The position numbers and the translations under genes were made by a program. From assembly GCF_900566075.1 (NCBI RefSeq), contig NZ_UPHU01000001.1, positions 1,240,001 to 1,304,000 of the forward strand: a stretch of DNA of 64,000 nt, in the 5' to 3' direction. The notes below the pieces were generated by a model. The model had not been told where the DNA came from and did no database searches. It saw only the letters and a list, made by a program, of their open reading frames with translations. This DNA comes from Mycobacterium pseudokansasii (GTDB taxonomy: Bacteria > Actinomycetota > Actinomycetes > Mycobacteriales > Mycobacteriaceae). Numbering within the stretch: the stretch's first letter is position 1; each line of letters opens with the position of its first letter. Of this stretch, positions 28,350-40,050 are shown in pieces.

Positions 28350-28456
28350 TGTAGCCGATTGTGGCTACTCAACCGGGTCATCACCCGGGGCACCCCACCG
28401 CGGTTGGAGGGTTGCCGGCCAGCAAGCCGGGGCTTGACGCTGGCGCTCATGACCGA
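28350..28456 (-). ncRNA. SAM-IV-type riboswitch in the metY leader
   Basis: Read on the minus strand, GGTCATGAGCGCCAGCG starts the element and GGTGATGACC closes the basal P1 stem. Inside are the conserved GCCCCGGCTTGCTGGCCGGCAACC and CCGCGGTGGGGTGCCCCGGG parts of the SAM-I/SAM-IV core. A further hairpin, GTAGCC...GGCTAC (28352-28369), follows P1, as expected for SAM-IV rather than SAM-I. SAM-IV elements are known upstream of this gene in mycobacteria. The rest of the 28301-28611 gap holds the icd upstream region, with a short CCGACTCCGACC repeat near 28490-28520 and no clear promoter. Confidence 0.85.
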
Positions 28457-28611
28457 TTCGAAGCCTACCGTACGGCGCCTGCTTCATGCCAACTCCGACC
28501 CGACTCCGACCCGAACTCCGGCCCGGCCGGGCGGGTGAACGCTCCTAGTAACCTGGCCAGCAGAGCAACCGCTCGCCGCAAAGCTCACCAGGCTGGAGGA
28601 TTCGGGCCCGC

Positions 28612-29841
28612 ATGTCCAGTGAAGCCAAGATCAAGGTCAAAGGCCCGTTGGTAGAGCTCGACGGTGACGAGATGACCCGCGTCATTTGGAAGCTCATCAA
28701 GGACAAGCTGATACTGCCGCATCTGGACATCAATCTGGAGTATTACGACCTGGGCATCGAGCACCGTGACCAAACCAACGACCAGGTCACCATCGATGCG
28801 GCCTATGCCATCAAGCGGCACGGTGTGGGCGTCAAATGCGCAACCATCACCCCCGACGAGGCGCGTGTCCAGGAATTCAACTTGAAGAAGATGTGGCTGT
28901 CACCCAACGGGACCATACGAAACATCCTGGGCGGCACCATCTTCCGCGAGCCGATCGTGATCTCGAATGTGCCGCGGCTGGTTCCGGGCTGGACCAAGCC
29001 AATCGTCATCGGCCGGCACGCTTTTGGCGATCAATACCGCGCGACGAATTTCAAGGTGGAAAAGGCCGGCACCGTCACCCTGACATTCACTCCCGCCGAC
29101 GGCGGTCAGCCGATCGTCCATGAACTCGTGTCCATTCCCGAGGACGGCGGCGTCGTGATGGGAATGTACAACTTTCGCAAATCCATCCAGGATTTCGCGC
29201 GCGCGTCGTTCTCCTACGGCCTCAACGCCAAATGGCCGGTCTATCTGTCGACCAAGAACACCATCCTCAAGGCCTACGACGGCATGTTCAAAGACGAGTT
29301 CCAGCGAATCTACGAAACCGAATTCAAGGACAAGTTCGAAGCCGAGGGCCTGACCTACGAGCACCGGCTGATCGACGACATGGTTGCGGCGTGCCTGAAG
29401 TGGGAAGGCGGCTACGTCTGGGCGTGCAAGAACTACGACGGCGACGTCCAGTCCGACACCGTCGCGCAGGGCTACGGTTCGCTGGGGCTGATGACGTCGG
29501 TGCTGATGACCGCCGACGGCAAAACGGTCGAGGCCGAAGCCGCCCACGGCACCGTCACCCGCCATTACCGCCAGTACCAGGCCGGACAACCGACCTCGAC
29601 CAACCCGATCGCCTCGATCTTCGCCTGGACCCGCGGACTGGCGCATCGCGGCAAGCTGGACAACACCCCCGACGTCGTCGAATTCGCCCAGAGGCTGGAA
29701 GACGTGGTCATCAAGACGGTGGAGAGCGGCAAGATGACCAAGGATCTGGCCGTCCTGATCGGCCCGCGGCAGGGCTGGCTCAATAGCGAGGAGTTTCTCG
29801 ACGCGATTGCGAAGAACCTGGAGAAACGGCTGGTTGGTTAG
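28612..29841 (+). CDS. icd1: NADP-dependent isocitrate dehydrogenase, dimeric type
   Basis: 409 residues, the same length as M. tuberculosis Icd1. Converts isocitrate to 2-oxoglutarate and CO2 with NADPH in the TCA cycle. Signatures: [13 protein letters not shown] at the N-terminus, the substrate loop [37 protein letters not shown], the metal-binding [26 protein letters not shown] (Asp residues) and [15 protein letters not shown] for the nucleotide. Eukaryotic-like homodimeric class. Divergent from metY; the 311-base gap between them contains the riboswitch on the other strand. Confidence 0.98.
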   Translation: MSSEAKIKVKGPLVELDGDEMTRVIWKLIKDKLILPHLDINLEYYDLGIEHRDQTNDQVTIDAAYAIKRHGVGVKCATITPDEARVQEFNLKKMWLSPNGTIRNILGGTIFREPIVISNVPRLVPGWTKPIVIGRHAFGDQYRATNFKVEKAGTVTLTFTPADGGQPIVHELVSIPEDGGVVMGMYNFRKSIQDFARASFSYGLNAKWPVYLSTKNTILKAYDGMFKDEFQRIYETEFKDKFEAEGLTYEHRLIDDMVAACLKWEGGYVWACKNYDGDVQSDTVAQGYGSLGLMTSVLMTADGKTVEAEAAHGTVTRHYRQYQAGQPTSTNPIASIFAWTRGLAHRGKLDNTPDVVEFAQRLEDVVIKTVESGKMTKDLAVLIGPRQGWLNSEEFLDAIAKNLEKRLVG

Positions 29842-29979
29842 GCCCGAAAGGTCCCGGCGCGCACGAGTGTGCGGCTACGGCTTTCAGAATGCGTCCAGGG
29901 TGGGTAACCGGCCGGAGAACTCCGCCACGAGTGCGCTGTCGACGCCGCCGCCGCACACTCGGCGAGAACCTGGAGTTGG

Positions 29980-32975
<2,996 letters not shown>

Positions 32976-33045
32976 CGGCAACGGCTGCCAGTGGCTTCTG
33001 AGCCTGAAAGCGTCTGCGGCAGCGGCCAATCCGGCACCAGCTGAG

Positions 33046-33183
33046 CCAGCCGCCCCACTTGGTGGCTTCGGCCTGGTCGCGGGCCATCATGGCCGTGGTG
33101 TTGGATTGGTGCGTGCCGGCCATCGACTGATACGCCCCCATCAGGTCTTGCAGGGCCTGGCTCCATTGCGCCTGCCAGGATTA
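33046..33183 (-). pseudogene. Truncated esxR/esxH-like gene relic
   Basis: Directly after the esxS-like stop, the minus strand reads [19 protein letters not shown] and continues to [14 protein letters not shown], the C-terminal half of TB10.4-family proteins (EsxH/EsxR). The N-terminal half including the WXG turn and the start codon are missing. The normal stop after KWGG has become TGG, so the frame runs on into unrelated sequence. Normally this gene encodes the partner of EsxS, and the two form a secreted heterodimer. Here the pair is broken. Confidence 0.85.
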
Positions 33184-33188
33184 GCGAC

Positions 33189-33482
33189 TCAGAAGCCGGT
33201 GTAGGTGGACGCGGCGGCCGCATCAGCGGCCACATAGGTGCCCGCGGCGTCGCCGAAGTTGGCTTGCGCAATATCCAGCAAGGCGTTGACCTTCGCGGCG
33301 GCCGCCACGAAACGGGCGTGGGCGGCCTGAAAAGCCGCCGCGGACTCCCCGACGTGAAACGCCTGCGCCGACATCGCTGATTGCTCGGCCTGATCGATCG
33401 TGTGCCGCATCAACCCCGCCTTGGCGGCAAATGCCGACTGGGACGCGACCAGCTGTGGAATATGGGCGTCCAACATACTCAT
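33189..33482 (-). CDS. ESAT-6-like protein EsxS/EsxG type
   Basis: 97 residues, starting MSMLDAHIPQLVASQSAFAA and ending AAAASTYTGF, nearly the sequence known for EsxS/EsxG of the ESX-3 type. This is the CFP-10-like partner that pairs with a TB10.4-type protein for type VII secretion. A helical hairpin is expected, although this subfamily lacks a strict WXG. The partner gene downstream is a relic, so secretion would need an EsxR/EsxH from elsewhere in the genome. Last intact gene of a PE-PPE-esx cassette, 42 bases after the PPE gene. Confidence 0.93.
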   Translation of the reverse strand: MSMLDAHIPQLVASQSAFAAKAGLMRHTIDQAEQSAMSAQAFHVGESAAAFQAAHARFVAAAAKVNALLDIAQANFGDAAGTYVAADAAAASTYTGF

Positions 33483-33524
33483 AACGGTTCCTCTCGAAGT
33501 GGTTTCGGGCTGCCTGCTGTCGGC

Positions 33525-34727
33525 TCAATGGCCGGCTGCCGCAAGCGCGTTCGACTCCCAGGTCGCCGGCAGCATCGGCAGCATCGGCATCTGCGCACCA
33601 TCGCCAAGCTCGTCGGCCGGCACTGCCGCCAGCCCGGATGGCTGCGCGACGGTCTCCTTGATGGCGGTGCCGGCAAACCCGGAGAGGTCCGCGCCCCGAT
33701 CAGAAGCCACCACCGAACCTGGTTCCACAGCCGACACCAGTCTTGCCTCCGGAGCCCGGCTCGCCGCGGGCCGCACGGGAGAAGACTCGCTTACCGCCGA
33801 TGCCATCACCGTGGGTGCGGCAACGGGCACGGCGTCGGCCGTCTTGAGTTCGGCGTCAGCCGCGAGGTACTGGGTGATCCCGATCGGCAACGCCGTCGCC
33901 AACGGAATCGCCGCCGAAGCCGGCAACGCAAGCAGTGAACCGCCCAGCAGGAATGGCGATGCGATCAGCAGCAACGGCGGTCCCAGGATGAGCGCTAGGA
34001 TCGCGAAGACTATCGCGTAGGTGAAAATCAGCAGCGGCGTGATGAGCGCGATGACGATCGCGTATGCCACGATGGCGAACAGGATCTCCAGCGATATCAG
34101 GATGATCTGGATCAATATCACGATGATGATCGGCAGCTCGCCCACCGTGGCGGCAATGCCCGGTACGGCGGCGGCTGCACCCAGGCCGGCATTGAGCAGT
34201 ACCGGCGCCGGGGTGGTCTGAGGTGCCGACGCCAGGGCAGCGCCCGCAACGGCCTGATAGACGCTCATCGTCGTGGCCGCCTGGACCCACATCCGCACGT
34301 AGTCGGCCTCGTTGAGGGCAATCGGAATCGTGTTGATGCCAAAGAAGTTCGTCCCCACCAACACGGCGTGCGTGGTGTGGTTGGCGACCAGTTCGGCCAG
34401 CGTCGGCATGGCCGCCAGCGCGCTGGCATAGGCTCCCGCCGCGGTCTCGTGCTGGGCTGCCATCACCGCGCTGTCGGCACTGACCTGGGTCAGCCAGGCC
34501 AGGTACGGCGCGTGGACGGCCGCGTAACTCTCGGCGCTCGGGCCTTGCCACGCTGCGGTCTGCACCGCAGCTAGCACGGCAGCGAGTTCTTCTGCGGCAG
34601 CAGCATATTCGGAACTCAGCGACGTCCACGATGCGGCGGCCGTCAACAGGGAAGCGGGGCCCGGGCCGGAACTCAGCAACGCCGAATGGACCTCTGGTGG
34701 CGAGGCAAACCAGATGGGTGCCGTCAT
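33525..34727 (-). CDS. PPE family protein, ESX-3-type cassette
   Basis: 400 residues from the ATG at 34727. The PPE domain (residues 1-180) begins [18 protein letters not shown] and contains WQGPSAESY and the [12 protein letters not shown] segment near the EspG-binding tip. The middle region is strongly hydrophobic (about 205-300: [18 protein letters not shown] and further stretches), suggesting membrane insertion after secretion, as in PPE4-like proteins. The C-terminus is Ala/Pro/Ser-rich. The start overlaps the PE stop by 4 bases, so PE and PPE are translationally coupled and should be secreted as a heterodimer. Confidence 0.92.
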   Translation of the reverse strand: MTAPIWFASPPEVHSALLSSGPGPASLLTAAASWTSLSSEYAAAAEELAAVLAAVQTAAWQGPSAESYAAVHAPYLAWLTQVSADSAVMAAQHETAAGAYASALAAMPTLAELVANHTTHAVLVGTNFFGINTIPIALNEADYVRMWVQAATTMSVYQAVAGAALASAPQTTPAPVLLNAGLGAAAAVPGIAATVGELPIIIVILIQIILISLEILFAIVAYAIVIALITPLLIFTYAIVFAILALILGPPLLLIASPFLLGGSLLALPASAAIPLATALPIGITQYLAADAELKTADAVPVAAPTVMASAVSESSPVRPAASRAPEARLVSAVEPGSVVASDRGADLSGFAGTAIKETVAQPSGLAAVPADELGDGAQMPMLPMLPATWESNALAAAGH

Positions 34728-35035
34728 GCCAGACCGTCCGAAATCCCGTACGCGCACGCAGCCATGGCATCGCCGGCGGCATAGCCGACACCGGACTCGC
34801 CGACGCCGGCACCGGACCGCCCGAGCTCTTCGACGCCGCCGGCCGCAACCGTGGCGTGAATGTCGCCCTGGACGCTGAACCTGGCCGCCGTCGCCACCGA
34901 GACCGGGTCGGCTGCCGGTGGCGCCACCGCCGTGATCAGCGGTGCGGCGACGGCATGCGCGGTCGTCAGCCGCGCGGTGAGCGCCTCGACCGCGGTGCTG
35001 GCGGCTGCCAGACCTTCAGGAACGACTCGCAGCAT
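34724..35035 (-). CDS. PE family protein (PE5/PE15-like)
   Basis: 103 residues from the ATG at 35035, beginning [20 protein letters not shown], with [19 protein letters not shown] near the C-terminus. It is a PE domain without a PGRS extension, as in PE5 of the ESX-3 locus and its duplicated cassettes. The proline-glutamate pair is present (VPEG). AGAAGGAG lies about 12 bases upstream. It leads the PE-PPE-esxS unit; the 210-base gap to nagA should carry the promoter, and no clear Zur or IdeR box is seen there. Confidence 0.9.
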   Translation of the reverse strand: MLRVVPEGLAAASTAVEALTARLTTAHAVAAPLITAVAPPAADPVSVATAARFSVQGDIHATVAAGGVEELGRSGAGVGESGVGYAAGDAMAACAYGISDGLA

Positions 35036-35245
35036 TACCCTCGGTACTCCTTCTGATCGCGTCTCGCCTCCCTGCTCGGTTCCGGTTTGGTCGAGCAACA
35101 CCGGCGCCTATTGTGCATGCTTCGGATGCGCCGCGCCACGCAAGATATACCGTAGGGCAACAGTTGTATAACGCAATGGTCATCTGATGTTTGGCGCGCT
35201 GAACCGCTCCGAAGCTTCGCGACCGGTACCGGGTGCAGTCGATCG

Positions 35246-36373
35246 TCAGAAATCGATCCACGCGCCGTGGGCCATTACCGCGGCCACCCGCAGATCTCGT
35301 TCCAGCACAACGAGATCGGCGTCCAGGCCGGCCCGTAGACTGCCGATGCCCGATAGCCCGAGAGCGCGGGCCGGGGTCGCCGAGGTCATCTGCACCGCGG
35401 CGGCCAGCGCGTCGTCGTCCGGATCGGGTCCGGCCGCGCTGCGAAACAACTCATCCATGGTGGCCGTGCTGCCGGCGATCGTCGACGTCCCGCGCACCCG
35501 TGCCACCCCGGAGTCGACATCGATCGGCACCGAGCCCAGCCAGTATGCTCCGTCGCCGTATCCGGCGGCGGCCATCGCGTCGGTGATCAAGGCAACCCGG
35601 TCAGGGCCGGCGGCCGCGATCACCGCCCGCACCACGGCCGGGTGAACGTGGACGCCGTCGGCGATCAGTTCGACCGTCACCCGGGGATCCGCCAGCAAGG
35701 CCAGCGCGGGCCCGGGCGCGCGATGGTCCAGCGGCGGCATCGCGTTGAACAGGTGGGTGCCCACCGTGGCGCCGAGTTCGACGGCATGGCGGGTCTGCTC
35801 GTACGTGGCATCCGAATGGCCCACGGCTACTACAACATTCGCGTCCAGGAGGCGACGGATCGCCCGGTCGGCGCCGGGCAGCTCGGGGGCAAGTGTCACC
35901 ATTCGGATGGTGCCGTCGGCGGCGGCCAGCACCGCCTCGATCTCGGCGGGGTCCGGGGCGCGCATCTGCGTGGGATCATGTGCGCCGCAGCGCGCCCGAC
36001 TCAGCCACGGTCCTTCCAGATGGATGCCGGCGACGGCGCCCGACCGGGTCGCTTCGGCGGCACGAGTCACGGCATCGAGCAAGGCTGCCGGCGCCGCGGT
36101 GACCAGGCTGGCCAGCATGGTCGTGGTGCCGTGGCGCGCGTGAAAGCTCGCCGCCCGGCCGATGTCGCCGTCGGTGACCGATGCGCCGCCGCCGCCGTGC
36201 ACGTGCATGTCGACAAAGCCGGGCACCAGCAGGGCGTCGGGGAAATCGACGTCGGGCGGCTGCGCTGGCCGGCCGGCGCCGCAGGCCGAAATCGTTGCGC
36301 CGGCTGTCTGCACCCAGCCCGGCCGGCACACCTGCCCGTCGATGACGGCGGCGCCGGCATGGATCAGGCTCAC
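35246..36373 (-). CDS. nagA: N-acetylglucosamine-6-phosphate deacetylase
   Basis: 375 residues from GTG at 36373 (SLIHAGAAVIDG), which overlaps the sugI stop in GTGA; the longer open frame upstream is antisense-like and unsupported. Amidohydrolase-superfamily enzyme that deacetylates GlcNAc-6-P during amino-sugar and cell-wall recycling. Metal-binding and catalytic motifs are visible: DMHVHGGGG, HLEGPWL (Glu), VAVGHSDATY, THLFNAMPP and LITDAMAAAG (catalytic Asp). Coupling to the upstream sugar transporter gene suggests they act on a common substrate. Confidence 0.95.
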   Translation of the reverse strand: MSLIHAGAAVIDGQVCRPGWVQTAGATISACGAGRPAQPPDVDFPDALLVPGFVDMHVHGGGGASVTDGDIGRAASFHARHGTTTMLASLVTAAPAALLDAVTRAAEATRSGAVAGIHLEGPWLSRARCGAHDPTQMRAPDPAEIEAVLAAADGTIRMVTLAPELPGADRAIRRLLDANVVVAVGHSDATYEQTRHAVELGATVGTHLFNAMPPLDHRAPGPALALLADPRVTVELIADGVHVHPAVVRAVIAAAGPDRVALITDAMAAAGYGDGAYWLGSVPIDVDSGVARVRGTSTIAGSTATMDELFRSAAGPDPDDDALAAAVQMTSATPARALGLSGIGSLRAGLDADLVVLERDLRVAAVMAHGAWIDF

Positions 36374-37731
36374 CGAGTTTCCGGGGCCGGGGCCGGTTCG
36401 GTAGGCCAGTGACCGCCGTTCTCCCAGTAACGCTGGATCTCCTCGAGCTCGCGGCCCTTGGTCTCCGGCGCATACCCGAGGACCACCACGAAGGAGATCA
36501 CGGCCAGCGCCCCGAAGAGCGCGAAAACGGCTGCGCCCCCGAGCCAATGCAGCATGGTGAGAAAGAACGCGGCGACGATCGCGTTGCCCGTCAGGGTCGA
36601 GGTGAGCATCACGCTCGACCCCATTGACCGCAGCCGGGAGGGAAAGCTTTCGCCGGCGTACACCCACACCAGCGAGCCGAACCCGAAGTTGAAGCCGACG
36701 ATGAACAGCAGCACGCCGCCGAATCCGCCGATCAGCCCGCTGCCGGCACTGTGGCTGAATGTCACGACCAGCAGGCCGTCCGCGGCGATCATCATCGCGA
36801 TGCCCGACAGCAGGATTGGGCGCCGGCCCCACCGGTCGACCGAAAACAGCGAGACGAACACCGCCGACAATCCGGCCAGCTGCACCAGCGCCGGCAGCCC
36901 CAACAACGCGAAATCACCCGTGAAACCCATGGCGGCAAAGATCCGCGGACTGTAGTAGATGATCGCGTTGATCCCGGTGATCTGGACCAGAAAGCCGAGG
37001 GTGACGACGAACACGGTGGCGCGCCGATAGGGCTGTCGCAGCATCTCGGACACCCGGCCACGGCCTTCGCCGAGGGCACCGGCCATGTCGGCCAGCTGGG
37101 TATCGACGTCGGCCTCGGGTTCAATGCACAGCAGCGCTCGTCGCGCGTCGTCGGCGCGGCCCTTGAGCAGGTACCAGCGAGCGGTATCGGGCAGGCGCAT
37201 CAGCAATGGCAGCAGCAGTGCGGCGGGCACCGCGGCGAGCCCCAGGATCCACCGCCAGCCGTGCGAGCCGGCCAGCAGATAACCCACCAGGTAGCCCAGA
37301 ATGATGCCGCTGAGAATGGCCACCTGATACGCGGTCAGCAACGAGCCGCGCACCGCCGCGGGCGCGGATTCGGCCACGTATACCGGAACCACCACCACCG
37401 CCACACCAATGGCCACCCCCAGCAACAGGCGCGCGACCAGCAGCATGGGCAAGGAGACGGCCGACGCGCCGAGCAGCGCGAACACCGCGAAGCCGGCGGT
37501 GAGCAGCACCGTCGACTTGTTGCGCCCGATCGCATTGGCCAGCACGCCGGCGCCCAGCGCCCCGATGATCTGGCCGAGCACCACGGTCGTGGTCAGCAGC
37601 TCTTGCTGGCGTGTGGTGAGACCGAACTCCTCGGTGACGAACAGCAGCGCTCCGGCGATGCTGGACAGGTCGTAGCCGTAGATGAGGCCGACGCTGGCCG
37701 CGGTGAGCCCGACCAGTATTCCCCGCTGCAC
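36370..37731 (-). CDS. sugI: MFS sugar/proton symporter
   Basis: 453 residues from GTG at 37731; the open frame extends 32 codons further over the previous gene, but the first helix starts right after this GTG (GILVGLTAASVGLIYGYD). Twelve hydrophobic helices are expected. Family signatures: YGYDLSSIAGALLF, LGVAIGVAVVVVPVYVAESAP, PDTARWYLLKGR after helix 6, and VWAGESFPSR-like VYAGESFPSRLRS. The C-terminus has the PETKGRELEEIQ motif of sugar porters. Corresponds to SugI (Rv3331) by order. Followed by nagA with a 4-base overlap. Confidence 0.92.
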   Translation of the reverse strand: MQRGILVGLTAASVGLIYGYDLSSIAGALLFVTEEFGLTTRQQELLTTTVVLGQIIGALGAGVLANAIGRNKSTVLLTAGFAVFALLGASAVSLPMLLVARLLLGVAIGVAVVVVPVYVAESAPAAVRGSLLTAYQVAILSGIILGYLVGYLLAGSHGWRWILGLAAVPAALLLPLLMRLPDTARWYLLKGRADDARRALLCIEPEADVDTQLADMAGALGEGRGRVSEMLRQPYRRATVFVVTLGFLVQITGINAIIYYSPRIFAAMGFTGDFALLGLPALVQLAGLSAVFVSLFSVDRWGRRPILLSGIAMMIAADGLLVVTFSHSAGSGLIGGFGGVLLFIVGFNFGFGSLVWVYAGESFPSRLRSMGSSVMLTSTLTGNAIVAAFFLTMLHWLGGAAVFALFGALAVISFVVVLGYAPETKGRELEEIQRYWENGGHWPTEPAPAPETR

Positions 37732-37738
37732 GGACAGC

Positions 37739-38065
37739 TCAGCTAGTCGGTATCCGGGCCTTGAGCAGCCCGATGACGCGGTCGGGATCCTCGGGGGTGA
37801 TGCAGGGTTTGACCCGGCTGCCCACATCGAGGATCAGCAGCGTGTTCTTGCTGCCCCGCTTCAGGTCCAGCGGAAACCAGTAGCGCGGGTCGGTCGCGCC
37901 CCAGAAGCGGCCCTTGCCGGACGCCCAGCCCATTTGTTCGGCCTTGATGCCCTTGATGTCGCGGTAGGCGATTCGCTTCGAGCCAGCAAAGGGGAAGTAA
38001 TAGCGGCGGATGGTGATTCCGTCGTCGTCCAGCAGCAGGCCGGCGTCCTCGTACAGGGCAGTCAT
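37739..38065 (-). CDS. PH-domain-like hypothetical protein
   Basis: 108 residues, soluble, no signal peptide. The pattern (GLLLDDDGITIRRYYFPFAG, then YRDIKGIKAEQM and TLLILDVGSRVKPCITPEDPD) resembles small bacterial PH-like domains that bind peptides or lipids. The function is unknown. It lies 10 bases after dacB and 7 before the sugI start, so it is probably part of the dacB-sugI-nagA unit. Confidence 0.8.
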   Translation of the reverse strand: MTALYEDAGLLLDDDGITIRRYYFPFAGSKRIAYRDIKGIKAEQMGWASGKGRFWGATDPRYWFPLDLKRGSKNTLLILDVGSRVKPCITPEDPDRVIGLLKARIPTS

Positions 38066-38075
38066 CCCGCAGAGT

Positions 38076-39302
38076 CTAGTGCTGAGCGCGGCTGTTCATC
38101 GACCTTGCGACCAGGATCAACCCGAACACGACGACGGCGCCGATCACCGCCACCCCCACCCGCACCGGCAAAGCCTCGGCATCCGACATGAAGCCGGCCG
38201 CCTGGGAGGCATCGGGCTGGCGATTGGCCGGTTTGTCCTTGCCCGAGGCCAGCGCGGGGTCGGGTTCGATCAGCGAGCCGACCTGGGTGCCCTGCGGGGT
38301 GCTGAAGCCGTAGTCCAGCAGGTGGGCGGCTTGTTCCCACGGCGCGATCGGCTGCCGGGTGCCGTGCAGCAGCACCGCCATCAGGCGGCGACCGTTGCGG
38401 TTGGCGGCGCCGACGAAGGTCTGCCCGGCGTCGTCGGTGTAACCGGTCTTGCCGCCCAGGGCACCCGGGTAGTGGTAGAGCAGCTGGTTGTCGTTTTCCA
38501 GCTCGTAGCCGGGATGGTCGCCGTGGCCGGGGAAGTCGTAGCTGCGGGTGGCGACGATGTCGGCGAAGGTCGGGTTGCGCCAGGCGTACCGGTAGAACAG
38601 GCCGATGTCGTAGGCCGAGGTGCTCATGCCCGGCCCGTCGAGTCCGGACGGCGTCGCCACCCGGGTGTCGCGTCCGCCCAGCTTGGCGGCCAGCACGTTG
38701 ATCTTCTCCAGCGCCATCTGCATGCCGCCGAGTTGCCTGGCCAGCGCGTGCGCGGCGTCGTTTCCCGAATGCATCAGCAGGCCGTGCAGCAACTGGTTGA
38801 CGGTGTAGGTGCCGCCGGCGTCGACGCCGACCTTGGTGCCCTCGGCGGCCGCGTCGTCGTCGGTCCCGGCGACCGACTTGTTGAGGTTCAGCTGGTTGAT
38901 TGCGGCCATCGCGACCAGCACCTTGATGATGCTGGCCGGGCGGTGCCGGCCGTGGGGATCGCGGGCGGCGATGACCGCACCACTGTCCAGGTCGGCCACC
39001 AGCCACGCCTCGGCGGACACGTCGCCCGGCACCTGCGGGGTGTCCGGTGCGGTGATGATGCCGCAGCCGGCCAGCGCGTTGCCGCCCACCGGCGTCGGGG
39101 GCACCGCCAGCGGCAGCGGTGGATCACCGGCCGTTGGCACTTCCGAGGAATCCACCGCGGGCGGGGTGGACACCTTGTACGGGCAATTTCCGGCGCCGTT
39201 GGCCTCCGCATTGGGGTCGGCGTGTGCGGTCGGCACGGCGGCCGGCCCCGCTGCCAGTAATGCGGCTGCGACCAGGCACGATGCTGCGCGTAGGAGGTAC
39301 AT
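38076..39302 (-). CDS. dacB1: D-alanyl-D-alanine carboxypeptidase (DacB1-like)
   Basis: 408 residues. A penicillin-binding protein that trims the terminal D-Ala of peptidoglycan pentapeptides. Signal peptide at residues 1-28 ([20 protein letters not shown]). The serine-protease-like active site is complete: S124-IIK127, S179-GN181 and KTG in [13 protein letters not shown]-terminal hydrophobic helix ([20 protein letters not shown]) anchors it in the membrane, facing outside. Matches Rv3330 in order and size. It is divergent from merR, and the dyad at 39384-39417 lies in the shared 121-base gap. Confidence 0.95.
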   Translation of the reverse strand: MYLLRAASCLVAAALLAAGPAAVPTAHADPNAEANGAGNCPYKVSTPPAVDSSEVPTAGDPPLPLAVPPTPVGGNALAGCGIITAPDTPQVPGDVSAEAWLVADLDSGAVIAARDPHGRHRPASIIKVLVAMAAINQLNLNKSVAGTDDDAAAEGTKVGVDAGGTYTVNQLLHGLLMHSGNDAAHALARQLGGMQMALEKINVLAAKLGGRDTRVATPSGLDGPGMSTSAYDIGLFYRYAWRNPTFADIVATRSYDFPGHGDHPGYELENDNQLLYHYPGALGGKTGYTDDAGQTFVGAANRNGRRLMAVLLHGTRQPIAPWEQAAHLLDYGFSTPQGTQVGSLIEPDPALASGKDKPANRQPDASQAAGFMSDAEALPVRVGVAVIGAVVVFGLILVARSMNSRAQH

Positions 39303-39383
39303 CGCTGTGCAGATTAGGCGATGGGCCGGCGGATCGCCGGACGCCGCGCTGTGACTAATGAGGCGGAAGTTGAAAAGTGCTAC

Positions 39384-39417
39384 TTGACAGTGCCATTTAC
39401 ATGGATGACACTGTCAA
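39384..39417. promoter_or_regulatory. Perfect 9-bp inverted repeat, candidate MerR operator
   Basis: TTGACAGTG (39384-39392) and CACTGTCAA (39409-39417) are exact reverse complements separated by 16 bases, ending 6 bases before the merR ATG. TTGACA on the left arm also matches a sigma-70-type -35. MerR proteins bind dyads between promoter elements, so autoregulation is likely. The gap is shared with dacB1. Confidence 0.7.
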
Positions 39418-39423
39418 ATAATC

Positions 39424-40050
39424 ATGCCGTCACTGCTCACGTTGTCCGAATTCGCCGCGCTGGCCGCCACGGCCGTGCGGGCGTCGGGCGCGGCGCCGGA
39501 AAACCGCCAGGCCAAAGCGGTGCCGGCGGAGCGGATGATCCGGTACTACACGGCGCGGGGTTTGCTGCCGCGCCCCGGAACCCGGGGCCGTGCGCTGACC
39601 TACGGACGTACCCACCTGCTGCGGCTGGTCGCCGTCAAGCGGCTGCAGGGCAAGGGTTTGTCGCTGGAGGAGATCGGCGAGCGCTTGAACTCGATGTCGG
39701 CGGCGGAGCTGGCGTCGCTGGCCGCGATCCCGGCCGGCGTCATACCGGCCGAACTCGGGGATCCCGAGCCCGCCCCGGAGATGTCGCGGGCCGCCGGGCG
39801 CTTCTGGCGTGCCATGCCGGAGACCGCGCCGGCGCCGGCTGCCGCCCCGGCACCGGCGCCGAACACGGCCTCGGCGCCGAACACAGCCCCGGCGCCGGCC
39901 GCCCACCTCCAGGCCGTCCGGCTCTCCGACACTGTCACGGTGCTCGTCGACGGCCCGCTGCCGGCCCTCGACACCTTGCGGCAGGCCGCCGCGCCGCTGC
40001 TGGACCTGCTCGCCGCTACCCAGGCCGCCACCCGAAAGGACACCCGATGA
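39424..40050 (+). CDS. MerR-family transcriptional regulator
   Basis: 208 residues. An N-terminal winged-helix region with the MerR pattern MIRYYTARGLLPRPGTRGRALTYG, then RLVAVKRLQGKGLSLEEIGERL (about residues 35-95). An insertion precedes the Y-Y-T-R-G-L-L motif (VRASGAAPENRQAKAVP). The C-terminal half is Ala/Pro-rich with repeated APAPAAAPAPAPNTA stretches, followed by a predicted helix; no metal-binding cysteines are present, so it is not a canonical metal sensor. Its stop overlaps the VIT/VWA start by 4 bases. It probably regulates its own transcript through the adjacent dyad. Confidence 0.88.
   Translation: MPSLLTLSEFAALAATAVRASGAAPENRQAKAVPAERMIRYYTARGLLPRPGTRGRALTYGRTHLLRLVAVKRLQGKGLSLEEIGERLNSMSAAELASLAAIPAGVIPAELGDPEPAPEMSRAAGRFWRAMPETAPAPAAAPAPAPNTASAPNTAPAPAAHLQAVRLSDTVTVLVDGPLPALDTLRQAAAPLLDLLAATQAATRKDTR

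Noticed and set aside
27359..28354. 331-residue plus-strand ORF
   Set aside because: Antisense to metY, Gly/Val/Arg-rich, no domain.
35036..35245. Zur or IdeR box upstream of the PE-PPE-esxS cassette
   Set aside because: ESX-3 genes are usually under such control, but no recognisable palindrome of either type is present.
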